DNA from: Chloroflexota bacterium
Lineage (GTDB): Bacteria; Chloroflexota; Anaerolineae; Anaerolineales; Villigracilaceae
Assembly (NCBI GenBank): GCA_016223135.1
Contig: JACRPQ010000017.1
Location: forward strand, 62,001-126,000
Direction of reading: 5' to 3'
Length of the DNA: 64,000 nucleotides
Shown: positions 42,926-52,263 of the stretch, in pieces
Position numbering within the stretch: position 1 is the stretch's first letter
How the letters are laid out: the number at the start of each line of letters is the position of its first letter
Notes under the pieces: generated by a model
The model's input: the letters and a program-made list of their open reading frames with translations, nothing else
Told to the model about the DNA's origin: nothing
The model's database searches: none
Position numbers and translations under genes: made by a program

Positions 42926-44240
42926 TTGCCTCACTCCCATTGAATCCGCGTCCGATGGCGCGATAGGTGAAGCCCAGTTCGCGCATGCGTGCCGGATCGT
43001 AGATGTTGCGTCCATCGTAGATGACGGGAGTTCTAAGCAGCGCCCTGACCTTTTCGAGGTCGAGTTGTTTGAATTCGTTCCAGGGGGTGACGACAATCAG
43101 CGCATCGCAGCCTTCCGCCATTTTGTACACATCATCGAAGATTTCGACGGCGGGCATGAGCGGAGCGGCGGTTCCTCGCGCCACCGGGTCGTAGCCGCGC
43201 ACCTGGGCGCCCCCGGCAATGAGGGCGTTGGCGATGTCAACCGAGGGGGCGTCGCGCATGTCGTCGGTGTTTTCTTTGAATGCCAGCCCCAGCAAGCCAA
43301 CGACTTTGCCTTTGAGACTGCCGCCAAGCATGGACTCTACTTGTTTGGAGACCTGTTTGCGGCGGTCATAGTTGACGTTCATGACTTCGTTGAGGATGCG
43401 CGGGTTGAGTCCCCTTTCTTTTGCCATGTAAGCGAGCGCCTGCACGTCCTTGGGGAAGCACGAGCCGCCCCAGCCCAGACCGGCATCGAGGAAGTGCCGT
43501 CCAATGCGGGCGTCGTAGCCCATGCCGGCTGCCACCTCTTTCACGTCCGCGCCGACGCGTTCGCACAGGTCAGCCAGTTCGTTGATGAAGGAGATTTTGG
43601 TGGCAAGGAAGGCATTGCTGGCATATTTAATCATCTCTGCCGTGCGCAGATCGGTGATGACGATGGGGGCGCGCAGGGGCAGGTGCAGTTGGGCAACCTT
43701 GTTGGCGGCGTCTCTGTCGAGCGAGCCGATGACGTTGCGATGGGGATTCATGAAGTCGGCGATGGCGGAGCCTTCGCGCAGAAATTCGGGACAGGAGACA
43801 ACCGCAAAGTCAATCGGTTTGGGCTGGGCGCTTTTCACAATGTCGGCGACCCAGTCGCCGGTGCCGATGGGGACGGTGGATTTGTTGATGATGATGAGCG
43901 GCGCAGTCATGGCTTTGGCGATGGAACGCGCGGCGAGTTCCACGTATTGCAGGTCGGCGTTGCCGTCCACGCCGGAGGGAGTGCCTACGGCAATGAAGGC
44001 AAACTCCGTCCCTTTCAACGCATCATCGTAGGAGGTGGTGAAGGACAACCGACCGCCCTTCACGTTGCGTTTGACCAATTCTTCGAGCCCCGGCTCGTAG
44101 ATGGGCATGATGCCCTTTTTGAGATTCTCAATGCGTTTTTCGTCCACATCCAAGGCGACAACGCGATTTCCCAAGTCGGCAAAGCAGGCGGCGGTGACGA
44201 GACCGACATAACCCACGCCGACGACACAAATTTGTTTCAT
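42906..44240 (-). CDS. UDP-glucose 6-dehydrogenase
   Basis: NAD-dependent oxidation of UDP-glucose to UDP-glucuronate for surface polysaccharides; 444 residues, normal length. N-terminal NAD domain: [20 protein letters not shown] (about 4-23), [25 protein letters not shown]. Catalytic region: [20 protein letters not shown] with the active-site Cys at about 262. C-terminal UDP-binding domain: [20 protein letters not shown]. The last nine or so residues (SEAKSQIGK) and the stop are encoded by the octamer array. The glycosyltransferases nearby are likely users of the product. Confidence 0.96.
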   Translation of the reverse strand: MKQICVVGVGYVGLVTAACFADLGNRVVALDVDEKRIENLKKGIMPIYEPGLEELVKRNVKGGRLSFTTSYDDALKGTEFAFIAVGTPSGVDGNADLQYVELAARSIAKAMTAPLIIINKSTVPIGTGDWVADIVKSAQPKPIDFAVVSCPEFLREGSAIADFMNPHRNVIGSLDRDAANKVAQLHLPLRAPIVITDLRTAEMIKYASNAFLATKISFINELADLCERVGADVKEVAAGMGYDARIGRHFLDAGLGWGGSCFPKDVQALAYMAKERGLNPRILNEVMNVNYDRRKQVSKQVESMLGGSLKGKVVGLLGLAFKENTDDMRDAPSVDIANALIAGGAQVRGYDPVARGTAAPLMPAVEIFDDVYKMAEGCDALIVVTPWNEFKQLDLEKVRALLRTPVIYDGRNIYDPARMRELGFTYRAIGRGFNGSEAKSQIGK

Positions 44241-44352
44241 GCTGATGGTCCTCTTTGTTTCTTGATGTTATGGGGCGTTAGAGAACGCCCATTGCACTTT
44301 ATCTCAGCGCTGTAAAAAACGCCGATTACGAGACGGAAAAATCCCCGAATGG

Positions 44353-44769
44353 CTACACGTTTTGCTGCTCCCGTCCGGTCTCTCCTTTTTTGAGACGGGC
44401 GGCGAGCAGGGCTTGTTCCACAATTTCCAAAAACCCCTTCATGTGAATGGGTTTGGCGACATAGCCGTCGCAGCCCGCCAGGATGGCGCGTTTTCGTTCA
44501 TGGGGAAGGGTGTGGGCGGTGAGGGCGTAGAGCGGGATGGCTTTGGTCTCTTCGCTGGACTTGAGCGCTTTTGCCGCTCCCCAGCCGTCTATTTCCGGCA
44601 ATCCCATGTCCAACAGGATCAAATCGGGTTTTTGGGCGCGCGCCGCATTCACGCCGTCGCGTCCGTTCACGGCAAGGAACACATCGTAGCCGGCGCGTTC
44701 CAGCACAAGGCGCACGAGTTCGTAGTTATCCATATTATCTTCAACGATAAGAATGCGTCCCTTGCTCAT
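44353..44769 (-). CDS. Stand-alone response-regulator receiver protein
   Basis: 138 residues, CheY/DivK-like: MSKGRILIVEDNMDNYELVR, phospho-acceptor Asp in LILLDMGLPEIDGWG, Thr in YALTAHTLPHERK, Lys in GYVAKPIHMKGFLE. There is no output domain, so it signals by protein contact. The start at 44769 is preferred; the longer reading frame upstream is antisense to a glycosyltransferase gene. Divergent from that gene across 54 bp. Confidence 0.92.
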   Translation of the reverse strand: MSKGRILIVEDNMDNYELVRLVLERAGYDVFLAVNGRDGVNAARAQKPDLILLDMGLPEIDGWGAAKALKSSEETKAIPLYALTAHTLPHERKRAILAGCDGYVAKPIHMKGFLEIVEQALLAARLKKGETGREQQNV

Positions 44770-44811
44770 TGCCGCCAAATATACCGCGTCTCCCGCATAC
44801 GGGCAATAACG

Positions 44812-44817
44812 TATAAT
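44812..44817 (+). promoter_or_regulatory. -10 box for leaderless glycosyltransferase mRNA
   Basis: TATAAT 6 nt before ATG 44824; no ribosome site. Confidence 0.55.
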
Positions 44818-44823
44818 CACGCT

Positions 44824-45975
44824 ATGCGCCTTCTTTTTGTTGTAGATGCCCGCTCCCCCATCGCCATGAACTGGATTCGCCACTTCGTGGAACGCGGGGA
44901 GGATGAGGTGTTCATCGCCTCTACGTTTCCCGTTCAATTGGATATTGCTGTACGGCGGCTGGAAGTCATCCCGGTTGCCTTTTCCTCGGTCAAAAAGGCG
45001 GGTCAGCGCCCCGGCGGCGCTTCGCGGACATTGAATCTGCGCACCGCTCTGCGGCATTGGCTCGGTCCGCTGACGGTGTATCGCGCGGCGAGAAAACTGC
45101 GCGCGTTCATCGAGGAGGTGAAACCGGACCTCGTCCACGCGATGCGGATTCCCTACGAGGGGATGCTCGCCGCCGACGCATATACAGGCATTCCGCTGGC
45201 GGTGTCCATTTGGGGCAATGACTTCACCCTGCATGCGCCGTCCACGCCGCTGATGCGTCACTACACGCGCTGGGCGATGCAGGTCGCCGATGCGCTGCAC
45301 GCCGACTGCGCGCGCGATGTGCGGCTGGCGCACGAATGGGGATTCGGGGCGAGAAGACTTAGTTTGGTGGCGCCAGGCAACGGCGGAATCCGAAGCGAGG
45401 TCTTTTATCCGCCGGCAAAAGCGGTGGATGAGCCGGTCGTTTTGAATCCGCGCGGAATCCGTCCGTATGTCCGCAACGATTGTTTTTTCAAGGCAATCCC
45501 GCTGGTGTTGAAGAAACACCCGAATGCGAAGTTTCTGTGCGCGGCGATGGCGGGCGATGGTCAGGCGCTGCAATGGATTCGGGAATTGGGCATCGGGCAG
45601 GCGGTGGAACTGCTTGCGCCCATGCCGCACATGGAGATGGCAAAGGTGTACCGCCGCGCGCAGGTTTTGGTCTCGCCGAGCATTCACGACGGAACGCCGA
45701 ACACACTGCTGGAGGGCATGGCGTGCGGTTGTTTCCCTGCGGCGGGCGATTTGGAATCCATCCGCGAGTGGATTACGCCGGGAGAGAACGGTTTGCTGTT
45801 CGATTCGAACGACCCGCAATCCATCGCCGAGGCAATCATCCATGCCATCGAAAACGAAAGCCTGCGGGAAAAAGCCGCAGGCTTGAACGGGGAACTCATC
45901 GCCGCACGAGCAGAGTACAGGATGAACATGCAACGGGCGGAGGAGTTTTATAAATTGGTAATTGGTAAAAGGTAA
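44824..45975 (+). CDS. GT4-type glycosyltransferase
   Basis: 383 residues. The N-terminal GT-B domain has DLVHAMRIPYEGMLAADAYT and VSIWGNDFTLHAP. The C-terminal domain shows VLNPRGIRPYVRND, VELLAPMPHMEMAKVYRRAQ and SIHDGTPNTLLEGMACGCFP, the usual E(x7)E region. Likely makes surface polysaccharide; substrate unknown. The last residues (LVIGKR) and the TAA stop come from a heptamer array. Possibly leaderless. Confidence 0.9.
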   Translation: MRLLFVVDARSPIAMNWIRHFVERGEDEVFIASTFPVQLDIAVRRLEVIPVAFSSVKKAGQRPGGASRTLNLRTALRHWLGPLTVYRAARKLRAFIEEVKPDLVHAMRIPYEGMLAADAYTGIPLAVSIWGNDFTLHAPSTPLMRHYTRWAMQVADALHADCARDVRLAHEWGFGARRLSLVAPGNGGIRSEVFYPPAKAVDEPVVLNPRGIRPYVRNDCFFKAIPLVLKKHPNAKFLCAAMAGDGQALQWIRELGIGQAVELLAPMPHMEMAKVYRRAQVLVSPSIHDGTPNTLLEGMACGCFPAAGDLESIREWITPGENGLLFDSNDPQSIAEAIIHAIENESLREKAAGLNGELIAARAEYRMNMQRAEEFYKLVIGKR

Positions 45976-45978
45976 TTA
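45951..45978. repeat. Heptamer array (aattggt type) at a gene end
   Basis: Units aattggt, aattggt, aaaaggt, aattacc. It contains the stop codon of the glycosyltransferase gene. Confidence 0.65.
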
Positions 45979-46013
45979 CCCATCAACAAAGGGGGTAGCG
46001 AAGTTGGGCAGAC

Positions 46014-46967
46014 TCACTTGACAATCCATGTGCCCGTCTCGCCTTTGAGAGCGCGCCCGATGTTTTCGGGGTTGGTGATGAGCGCCTCTTTGCCGCCATT
46101 TTCGAGGTACCAGATGATGGCTTGAATCTTCGGCGCCATCGAACCTTTGGCAAAGTGCGTGCCTTCGGCAAGGTAGGCTTTGGCTTCGTCGAGCGTGATG
46201 CGGTCCAGCCATTTCTGGTTGGGTTTTCCAAAGTTGATGGCGACCTTCTCCACGGCGGTGGAAATCAGGAACAAATCCGCCTTGAGCAAACGCGCCAGCA
46301 GGGAGGATGCGTAGTCTTTGTCAATGACCGCCGCAACGCCTTTGTACTCGTGATCGCCCACGTCAATGACGGGAATGCCGCCGCCGCCCACAGTGATGAC
46401 GACCGTGCCGGCATTCAACAGAGTCTTGACCGCATCCAGTTCGACCACTTCCTTGGGGAGCGGCGAGGCGACGACTCTGCGCCAGCCTCTGCCCGCATCT
46501 TCGACGACGCTCCAGCCCATTTCTTTCTGACGCCGCTTTGCTTCCGCCTCGTCCATGAACGAGCCGATGGGCTTGGTGGGGTTCTTGAAGGCGGGATCGT
46601 CCTTGTCCACCAGCACCTGCGTCACGACGGTAGCGACAGGTTTCTTGATTCCGCGCCGATACAGTTCGTTTTGAAGATTCTGCTGGAGGGCATAACCGAT
46701 GGCGCCTTGTGAATCCGCGCCGCACACATCGAGCGGGACTTCGTGCATGCCCTCGACTTTCGCGGCGATTTCCGAGCGCCGCAAAATGAAACCAACCTGT
46801 GGTCCATTGCCGTGACCGATTGCCACGTCCCAACCCGCCTCGATCATATCCGCAATGTGATGGGTTGTTTCCTTTGCGGCTTGATATTGGTCTTCGACGG
46901 TCTTGTGCGCCTCATCTTTGATAAGGGAGTTGCCGCCAATGGCGACGACAGCAAGTTTGTTAGCCAT
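46014..46967 (-). CDS. arcC: Carbamate kinase
   Basis: Converts carbamoyl phosphate and ADP to ATP, ammonia and CO2; 317 residues. AVVAIGGNSLIKDE (about 6-19), GHGNGPQVGFIL, a VITVGGGGIPV block and DKDYASSLLARLLKADLFLI are carbamate-kinase signatures. GGAG is placed well before the ATG. It follows the YgeW-type transcarbamylase on the same strand, across an array-filled gap of 180 bp. With that enzyme it could turn carbamoyl phosphate from purine or ureide breakdown into ATP (E. coli counterpart YqeA). Confidence 0.94.
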   Translation of the reverse strand: MANKLAVVAIGGNSLIKDEAHKTVEDQYQAAKETTHHIADMIEAGWDVAIGHGNGPQVGFILRRSEIAAKVEGMHEVPLDVCGADSQGAIGYALQQNLQNELYRRGIKKPVATVVTQVLVDKDDPAFKNPTKPIGSFMDEAEAKRRQKEMGWSVVEDAGRGWRRVVASPLPKEVVELDAVKTLLNAGTVVITVGGGGIPVIDVGDHEYKGVAAVIDKDYASSLLARLLKADLFLISTAVEKVAINFGKPNQKWLDRITLDEAKAYLAEGTHFAKGSMAPKIQAIIWYLENGGKEALITNPENIGRALKGETGTWIVK

Positions 46968-46987
46968 AAAGTAAAGTCTCCTCTAAT

Positions 46988-47146
46988 GGTCGAATAGTTG
47001 TTAGTCTAATCAGTCTAATAGTCGTCAGTCTGATAGTCATTAGTCTGATAGTCATTAGTCTGATAGTCGGTAGTCTGATAGTCGAATGGTTAGAAGGGTA
47101 ACCATAAAACTATCAGACTATGAGACTCGTTGACTATGAGACTAAC
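46988..47146. repeat. Inverted octamer/heptamer arrays (agtctgat type)
   Basis: A left array with 15-nt repeats such as agtcattagtctgat (five or more) runs to about 47080. A loop follows, then inverted units agactatg, agactcgt, tgactatg, agactaac (about 47108-47146), ending at the transcarbamylase stop. It fills the gap between the carbamate kinase and transcarbamylase genes. Confidence 0.85.
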
Positions 47147-48136
47147 TTATGCCATCGTCAACGCCATCACGGCTTTTTGCGCGTGCAGGCGGTTTTCGGC
47201 TTCGTCGAACACGACCGAGTTCGGACCATCCAGCACGGCGCTGGTGACTTCGATGTCGCGATCGGCGGGAAGCGGGTGCATGTAGATGGCGTCGGGCTTG
47301 GCGACTTTGAGTTTGGCGTCGTCCATGATCCAGTTTTTGAAGGAATCCTGGAGTTTCTTGCCCTCTGTCTTGTCGTTGGTGGTCAACAGCGGACCCCACG
47401 ATTTGGCATAGATGACGTCGGCGTCTTTGCAGGCTTCAGTCATGCCATCCTTGTCTTCGATGATTTCAAAGGCGGTGCCGGCGAGGCGCGCCTGTTCCTT
47501 TGCCTGCTCCACGATGTCGGGCATGAGGTGGAAGCCGGGCGGGTAGGCAAGCGTCACGTCCATGCCGAAGCGGGGCATTTGCAGAATCAGGGATTGAGGA
47601 ACAGAAATCGGTTTGAGGTAAGAGGCGGCGTATGCCCACGAGACGACAATCTTCTTGCGGCGCAGGTCGCGTCCCTTTTTCTCCATGATGGTCATCAGGT
47701 CGGCGAGGCATTGGAAGGGATGGTAAACGTCGCACTGCATGTTGAGGACGGGCGCGCGCGAGTGTTTGGCGACTTCGTTGAGGTACTTGTTGCCGTCGCC
47801 AAAGTCGCAGTGACGGATGGCGATGCCGTCGAAGTAGCGTCCGAAAATTTCACCGATTTCGACCGGCGTATCGCCGTGCGAGATCTGGGTGGTGTTGCTG
47901 TCAATGAACGCGGCATGACCGCCCAACTGCGCCATGCCCGCCTCGAACGATCCGCGCGTGCGGGTGGATGAGAAGAAGAACAGCATCGCCAGCACTTTGT
48001 CGCGCAGGTAGGGATGCGGTTCGCCCAGGGCGCGTTTGCGCTTCAAATCCCAGGCTACCTCCAAAACGGTTTCGACTTCCTCTTTGGTGAAGTCCAGGTC
48101 GCCGATGAAATCGCGACCGCGAAAGTTTGTTTGCAT
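47147..48136 (-). CDS. ygeW: YgeW-type knotted carbamoyltransferase
   Basis: 329-residue transcarbamylase. The carbamoyl-phosphate loop SSTRTRGSFEAGMAQLGGHA (about 57-76), HPFQCLADLMTIMEKKGRDL and MHPLPADRDIEVTSAVLDGP match the YgeW/AOTC group rather than ornithine transcarbamylase. The natural acceptor is uncertain; the E. coli homologue lies in the purine/ureide cluster and is thought to release carbamoyl phosphate. Next to carbamate kinase and a YgeY-type hydrolase, which favours that role over arginine metabolism. AAGGAG precedes the ATG. Confidence 0.85.
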   Translation of the reverse strand: MQTNFRGRDFIGDLDFTKEEVETVLEVAWDLKRKRALGEPHPYLRDKVLAMLFFFSSTRTRGSFEAGMAQLGGHAAFIDSNTTQISHGDTPVEIGEIFGRYFDGIAIRHCDFGDGNKYLNEVAKHSRAPVLNMQCDVYHPFQCLADLMTIMEKKGRDLRRKKIVVSWAYAASYLKPISVPQSLILQMPRFGMDVTLAYPPGFHLMPDIVEQAKEQARLAGTAFEIIEDKDGMTEACKDADVIYAKSWGPLLTTNDKTEGKKLQDSFKNWIMDDAKLKVAKPDAIYMHPLPADRDIEVTSAVLDGPNSVVFDEAENRLHAQKAVMALTMA

Positions 48137-48198
48137 AATTTAGTCTCCTTTTGTCTTTTAGCCTTCGTTTGCATTCATTGATCAATTCAACGAAATGC

Positions 48199-48297
48199 TT
48201 ATTTTTTTGATACGCGTAAAACTTCTCCGCGCACGAAACGACCGTCCTCCCAGAAGAGGCGCGCGCCTTCGCAGTAATCCACCGATCATATTTTCAT
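48199..48297 (-). pseudogene. Gene remnant or micro-ORF between YgeY and YgeW genes
   Basis: From a GTG at 48282 an ORF of 27 codons (VDYCEGARLFWEDGRFVRGE, then VLRVSKK, stop TAA) looks protein-like. From ATG 48297 the same frame has a TGA at codon 4. No ribosome site is present. It is probably the tail of a lost gene; its neighbours are the purine genes. Confidence 0.3.
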
Positions 48298-48309
48298 GGA
48301 GCCGTTAAA

Positions 48310-49503
48310 TTATTTGATCAGACTCGGCAGGATTGCGTAGAATTCCGTCGCCTTGACCACGTCATCCAGCGATACAGAATCATTGACGGTATGAGCCGTC
48401 TCTTCATCGCCGGGACCAAACCCAATGGACGGAATGCCAGCCTTGCCCGCCCAATAGATTCCGTTCGTCGAAAAATTCCACTTGCCGGGTTTCGCCTCGG
48501 GCAGACCGATCAGTGCGCGGGCTTTCTGACCGGCAACAACCAAAGGATGCGATTCTTCATACGCCCAAGCCGGGAAGTATTTATCCACCGGGAAGACAAA
48601 GCCTGTATAAGAAGGCTCATCGTAGAAGAGTTCTTCGAGTTTGACCGTGTCCTTGAACTCGGCGGGGATCAGATCTTCAACCTGTTTTCTGACCGCCTCC
48701 TTTGTCTCGCCGAAGGTCATGCGGCGGTCAATGTAAATGACCGCTTCATCGGGGACGGCGTTGATGGATGGGGTCCTGACGCGCATATCGCTGACCGTGA
48801 TCTTTCCATGACCGAGAAATTCATGGTCGCCCAGTTGCGGCTCGAGATCGCGGATGCCCGCAATGACCGGCAGTAATTTGTAAATGGCATTGTCGCCGAG
48901 GTGGTTGCTCGCCGCATGAGCGGACTTGCCCTTCGCGGTTACTTTCATTTCAAGACGCCCCTTGTGTCCGCGATAGACCATCATCTTGGTCGGTTCGCCG
49001 ATGACGACAAAATCGGGCTTCACCTTGGGGTCAACTTCCACAAAAGCGTTCGGGGCGATGCCGTCGCACCACTCTTCCATATTCCCAAAATAATACGCCG
49101 TCCAGCCGTCGAGCAGACCGAGATCGCGCGCAATGGCAAGACCGTAGATCATGCCGGGCGTGCTGCCCTTTTCATCGCAGGCGCCGCGGGCATAAAGGAT
49201 TCCGTTCTCGACCTTGCCCTGGAACGGATCCCATTGCCATGAGGCAGGATCGCCAATCCCCACCGTATCAATATGCGAATCGAAGACGATGACCCTTTTG
49301 CCGTTGCCGATGCGCCCGATGGTGTTGCCCATCTTATCGTAGCGGATCTCGTCGTAGCCAAGCTTCTTCATCTCTTCCTGGATGCGTTTGCCGACCTCGC
49401 CAATCTGCGACTCCATCGAAGGGATGGCGACAATCTCGCGCAGGAAGTTGATGATGTTTTCGCGGTTTTCTTCCACTCGCTTTTTGATTTCTTGTACTGT
49501 CAT
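48310..49503 (-). CDS. ygeY: YgeY-family M20 metallohydrolase
   Basis: 397 residues from ATG 49503 (GAGGTAAAT upstream). M20 dipeptidase-like catalytic domain with metal ligands in DSHIDTVGIGD, YARGACDEKGSTPG and NMEEWCDGIAPNAF, an inserted dimerisation domain (about 180-290), and the last His in AHTVNDSVSLDDV. The YgeY group is linked to selenium-dependent purine/ureide breakdown; its substrate is unproven but is thought to be a carbamoylated intermediate. The following YgeW and ArcC genes could then make ATP. Confidence 0.88.
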   Translation of the reverse strand: MTVQEIKKRVEENRENIINFLREIVAIPSMESQIGEVGKRIQEEMKKLGYDEIRYDKMGNTIGRIGNGKRVIVFDSHIDTVGIGDPASWQWDPFQGKVENGILYARGACDEKGSTPGMIYGLAIARDLGLLDGWTAYYFGNMEEWCDGIAPNAFVEVDPKVKPDFVVIGEPTKMMVYRGHKGRLEMKVTAKGKSAHAASNHLGDNAIYKLLPVIAGIRDLEPQLGDHEFLGHGKITVSDMRVRTPSINAVPDEAVIYIDRRMTFGETKEAVRKQVEDLIPAEFKDTVKLEELFYDEPSYTGFVFPVDKYFPAWAYEESHPLVVAGQKARALIGLPEAKPGKWNFSTNGIYWAGKAGIPSIGFGPGDEETAHTVNDSVSLDDVVKATEFYAILPSLIK

Positions 49504-49641
49504 ATTTACCTCGTTTATAAATGATTTACCACAAAGAGCGCCGAGAATCGGCAGATCACGAAAACTTTGCGTAGAATGCGCTCTTTGCTCAGCACGCAAA
49601 AGCGGTAGTAGAGACCGCCAATACGCGCTTTCGTGAAGTTC

Positions 49642-50385
49642 TCATTTGCTCTGTGATCTCTGTGGCAGATTATCCCCAATCCGCCGCACCACATGGAAGT
49701 GGAAATAGCCGGGGATGAAATAACTTATCGTATAGTCCACCACCTTGCCGCTCTCGTCGTAGAGTTGTGAGACAAATTGCAGCAGCACATCGCCGCGCTG
49801 AATTTCGAGCGCTTTCGCCACTTCGGCGGTCGCGTTGGCGGCGCTGATGGCGGCGCGGGAGACGGTCAGCCGGTCGCCGCGTCCCAGCATAAAGTCCAGA
49901 ACAGAACCGTTGAATTTTTCCGGCAGTTCTTGCGGCTTGAGGCGGTCGGCGGGGAGAGTATCCACCAGGTAGGCAACCGGTCGCCCCTCGGCGCACATCA
50001 CGCGGCGGATGCGCGTGAGAAGGGTCCTCTCTGGGACACCCAAACCTTCCGCCGTTCCCTTGTCCGCTTCCACCTGCTCGACGTGTAATTCTCCCAACGT
50101 GACTGCCAGGTTCATGCGCCGCGCCATGGTGTCGAGGCTTTCCAGCACTTCCAGCCCGGCGTCAATAACCGGCACTTTGCCCACCACATACGTGCCAGAC
50201 CCCTGCCGGCGGCGGATGAGACCCTGCGTCTCGAAGGCGCGCATTGCTTCGCGCAGGGTGGCGCGCGAAACGCCCAATTGCTTTGCCAGCTCGGGTTCCG
50301 AGGTCAGGCGTTGACCGGGCGGCGTACGCGCAATCAGATTCGCCAGGTCTGCCTGTAATCTTTGAAACGGAAAGTGTGCCATCAT
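49642..50385 (-). CDS. GntR/HutC-family regulator
   Basis: 247 residues. The N-terminal wHTH (about 10-70) has RLTSEPELAKQLGVSRATLR and LIRRRQGSGTYV; the C-terminal UTRA ligand domain has TLLTRIRRVMCAEGRPVAYL and DYTISYFIPGYFHFHVVRR. The start overlaps the adenine deaminase stop by 4 bp (ATGA), so it is coupled to it. Probably a local repressor of the purine genes with a purine-derived ligand. It ends 138 bp before the YgeY start. Confidence 0.92.
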   Translation of the reverse strand: MMAHFPFQRLQADLANLIARTPPGQRLTSEPELAKQLGVSRATLREAMRAFETQGLIRRRQGSGTYVVGKVPVIDAGLEVLESLDTMARRMNLAVTLGELHVEQVEADKGTAEGLGVPERTLLTRIRRVMCAEGRPVAYLVDTLPADRLKPQELPEKFNGSVLDFMLGRGDRLTVSRAAISAANATAEVAKALEIQRGDVLLQFVSQLYDESGKVVDYTISYFIPGYFHFHVVRRIGDNLPQRSQSK

Positions 50386-52166
50386 TTCTCCAGAACAGGG
50401 ATAAATTTGAACTGAGTAACGTCCACCAGTCCCTTGTCGGAAATTCGCAATTCAGGGATGACCACCAGCGCCAGCAGGGATAACTGCATATTCGGATTAT
50501 TGAGCCTGCAGCCGCACGCCCTGAAGCCCTGCAGGATGGTCTCCGCCTTGCGGGCAACCGCCTCCGCGCGTTCGGTGGACATCAGCCCCGCGATTTTCAA
50601 CTCGACCTTGCCAATGACCTTGCCGTCCTTGACCACCACCTGCCCGCCCCCGCTTCGCGCCAGACTGTTGGCTGCCACTGCCATCGAAGCCTCATCCGTC
50701 CCGACAACGATCATGTGATGCGAGTCGTGCGCCACCGTGGAGGCGACGGCGCATTTTTCGGTAAAGCCAAAGCCGCTCACCAGCCCCACCGTGACGCCGC
50801 CCGTTCCCTTGTGCCGTTCGACCAGCGCAATCTTGGCAATGTCACGCGCAATGTCTGGCTTGATTTCTCCATTTTGGGGTTGAATGTCGAAGGTCAAATG
50901 CCGCGTGGGCGCCTGGTTCTCTATCACACCAATGACATTGGCTTTGACGTTTGATGTGTAACTTGTGACGATCTTAAAGTCACTTGCCGTCAGGTTCTTC
51001 TTCAAATGCACTGAGTTCACCGCCCATGCGGGATAACTGAACTTCGGCAGGCTCACTTTCCATTTTCCCTGCTCGGCGATTACCTGCCCTTTGGCGATGA
51101 CCAGATCGGCGTGAAAGTCCCGCAGGTCTTCGACAATCACCACATCTGCCCAGCGGCCGGGGGCAATCATGCCCATCTCCTTTGCGACGCCGAAATGCTC
51201 AGCGGTGTTGATGGTCATCATTTGGATGGCAGTCATGGGCGGCAGCCCCTGCTCAATGGCGTGACGCAGGACGCGGTCCATGTGACCTTCGTGGGAGAGC
51301 GTCTGCGCGTGTGAGTCGTCAGTGACGAGGATGAAGTGACGCGGGTCGAGTCCCAGTTCTGTCACCGCCTTCACCTGCGAAGCCACGTCCAGCCAGGCGG
51401 AGCCATAACGGAGCATGGCTTTCATCCCCTGCCGCACGCGGGCAACGGCATCCTCGAGGCGCGTCCCTTCGTGGTCGTCCTCCGCGCCGCCGGCTGCGTA
51501 AGCATGGAAGGGAAGCCCGAGGTCCGGCGAGGCGTAATGCCCGCCGACCGTTTTGCCGTGCGCGTGAGTGACCGCCATCTCTTCGAGCATCTTTTTATCG
51601 CCCATGAACACGCCGGGGAAGTTCATCATCTCACCCAAGCCGATGACGCCCTTCCACTTCATGGCTTTGGCAACCTCCTTCGGTCCGATGGACGCGCCGG
51701 GCGTCTCCAGACCGGGCGCCGAGGGGACGCAGGAAGGCATCTGCACCCAGACGTGAATGGGCTGATTCTGCGCTTCGTCCACCATCAATTTGACGCCCTT
51801 CAAACCGAAGACATTGGCGATTTCATGCGGGTCAATGAATATGCCGGTCGTGCCGCGCACCGCCACCGCGCGCACGAATTCCGTCACCGTGACCATGCCC
51901 GATTCGACGTGCATGTGACCGTCGAGCAAGCCCGGCACGAGGTAACGTCCTTTGGCGTCAATGACCTTGGTCTTTTTACCGATGGTATGGCGCGCGCTTT
52001 CGCCCACATAGGCGACATGCCCGTCTTTGATGGCGATGTCGGTGGCGGGGATGATTTCGCCCGATTGAACACAGACCCACTGACCGTTCAGAATGACCGT
52101 GTCGGCGGGGAGGCGCCCCATGGCGGTATCTACGAGTGCACGGGTAAGTTTTGAGGATGCTGGCAT
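50382..52166 (-). CDS. ade: Adenine deaminase
   Basis: Hydrolyses adenine to hypoxanthine; 594 residues from ATG 52166 (AAGGGAG upstream). Amidohydrolase fold with LVPGLLDGHMHVESGMVTVT (metal HxH), IDPHEIANVFG, GVIGLGEMMNFPGVF, and the Ade-specific VAHDSHHMIVVGTDEASMA near residue 500. Feeds the purine degradation enzymes in this cluster and is probably controlled by the coupled GntR gene. Confidence 0.95.
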   Translation of the reverse strand: MPASSKLTRALVDTAMGRLPADTVILNGQWVCVQSGEIIPATDIAIKDGHVAYVGESARHTIGKKTKVIDAKGRYLVPGLLDGHMHVESGMVTVTEFVRAVAVRGTTGIFIDPHEIANVFGLKGVKLMVDEAQNQPIHVWVQMPSCVPSAPGLETPGASIGPKEVAKAMKWKGVIGLGEMMNFPGVFMGDKKMLEEMAVTHAHGKTVGGHYASPDLGLPFHAYAAGGAEDDHEGTRLEDAVARVRQGMKAMLRYGSAWLDVASQVKAVTELGLDPRHFILVTDDSHAQTLSHEGHMDRVLRHAIEQGLPPMTAIQMMTINTAEHFGVAKEMGMIAPGRWADVVIVEDLRDFHADLVIAKGQVIAEQGKWKVSLPKFSYPAWAVNSVHLKKNLTASDFKIVTSYTSNVKANVIGVIENQAPTRHLTFDIQPQNGEIKPDIARDIAKIALVERHKGTGGVTVGLVSGFGFTEKCAVASTVAHDSHHMIVVGTDEASMAVAANSLARSGGGQVVVKDGKVIGKVELKIAGLMSTERAEAVARKAETILQGFRACGCRLNNPNMQLSLLALVVIPELRISDKGLVDVTQFKFIPVLEK

Positions 52167-52263
52167 AAAGGCTCCCTTCAACGGATTGAGAGTGACGGGT
52201 GAACGTGTCAACGAATGCAAACGAATGCGATGGAACAAAGCGGCGAGGCTCTGGCGCACTCCT

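Noticed and set aside
44770..45933. Long minus-strand reading frame joined to the receiver protein
   Set aside because: It is antisense to a clear glycosyltransferase gene, has no domain, and the receiver has its own good start at 44769.
48286..48288. TGA as a selenocysteine codon near the selenium-linked YgeY gene
   Set aside because: Frame is tiny, has no ribosome site, and no SECIS-like hairpin is seen right after the TGA.
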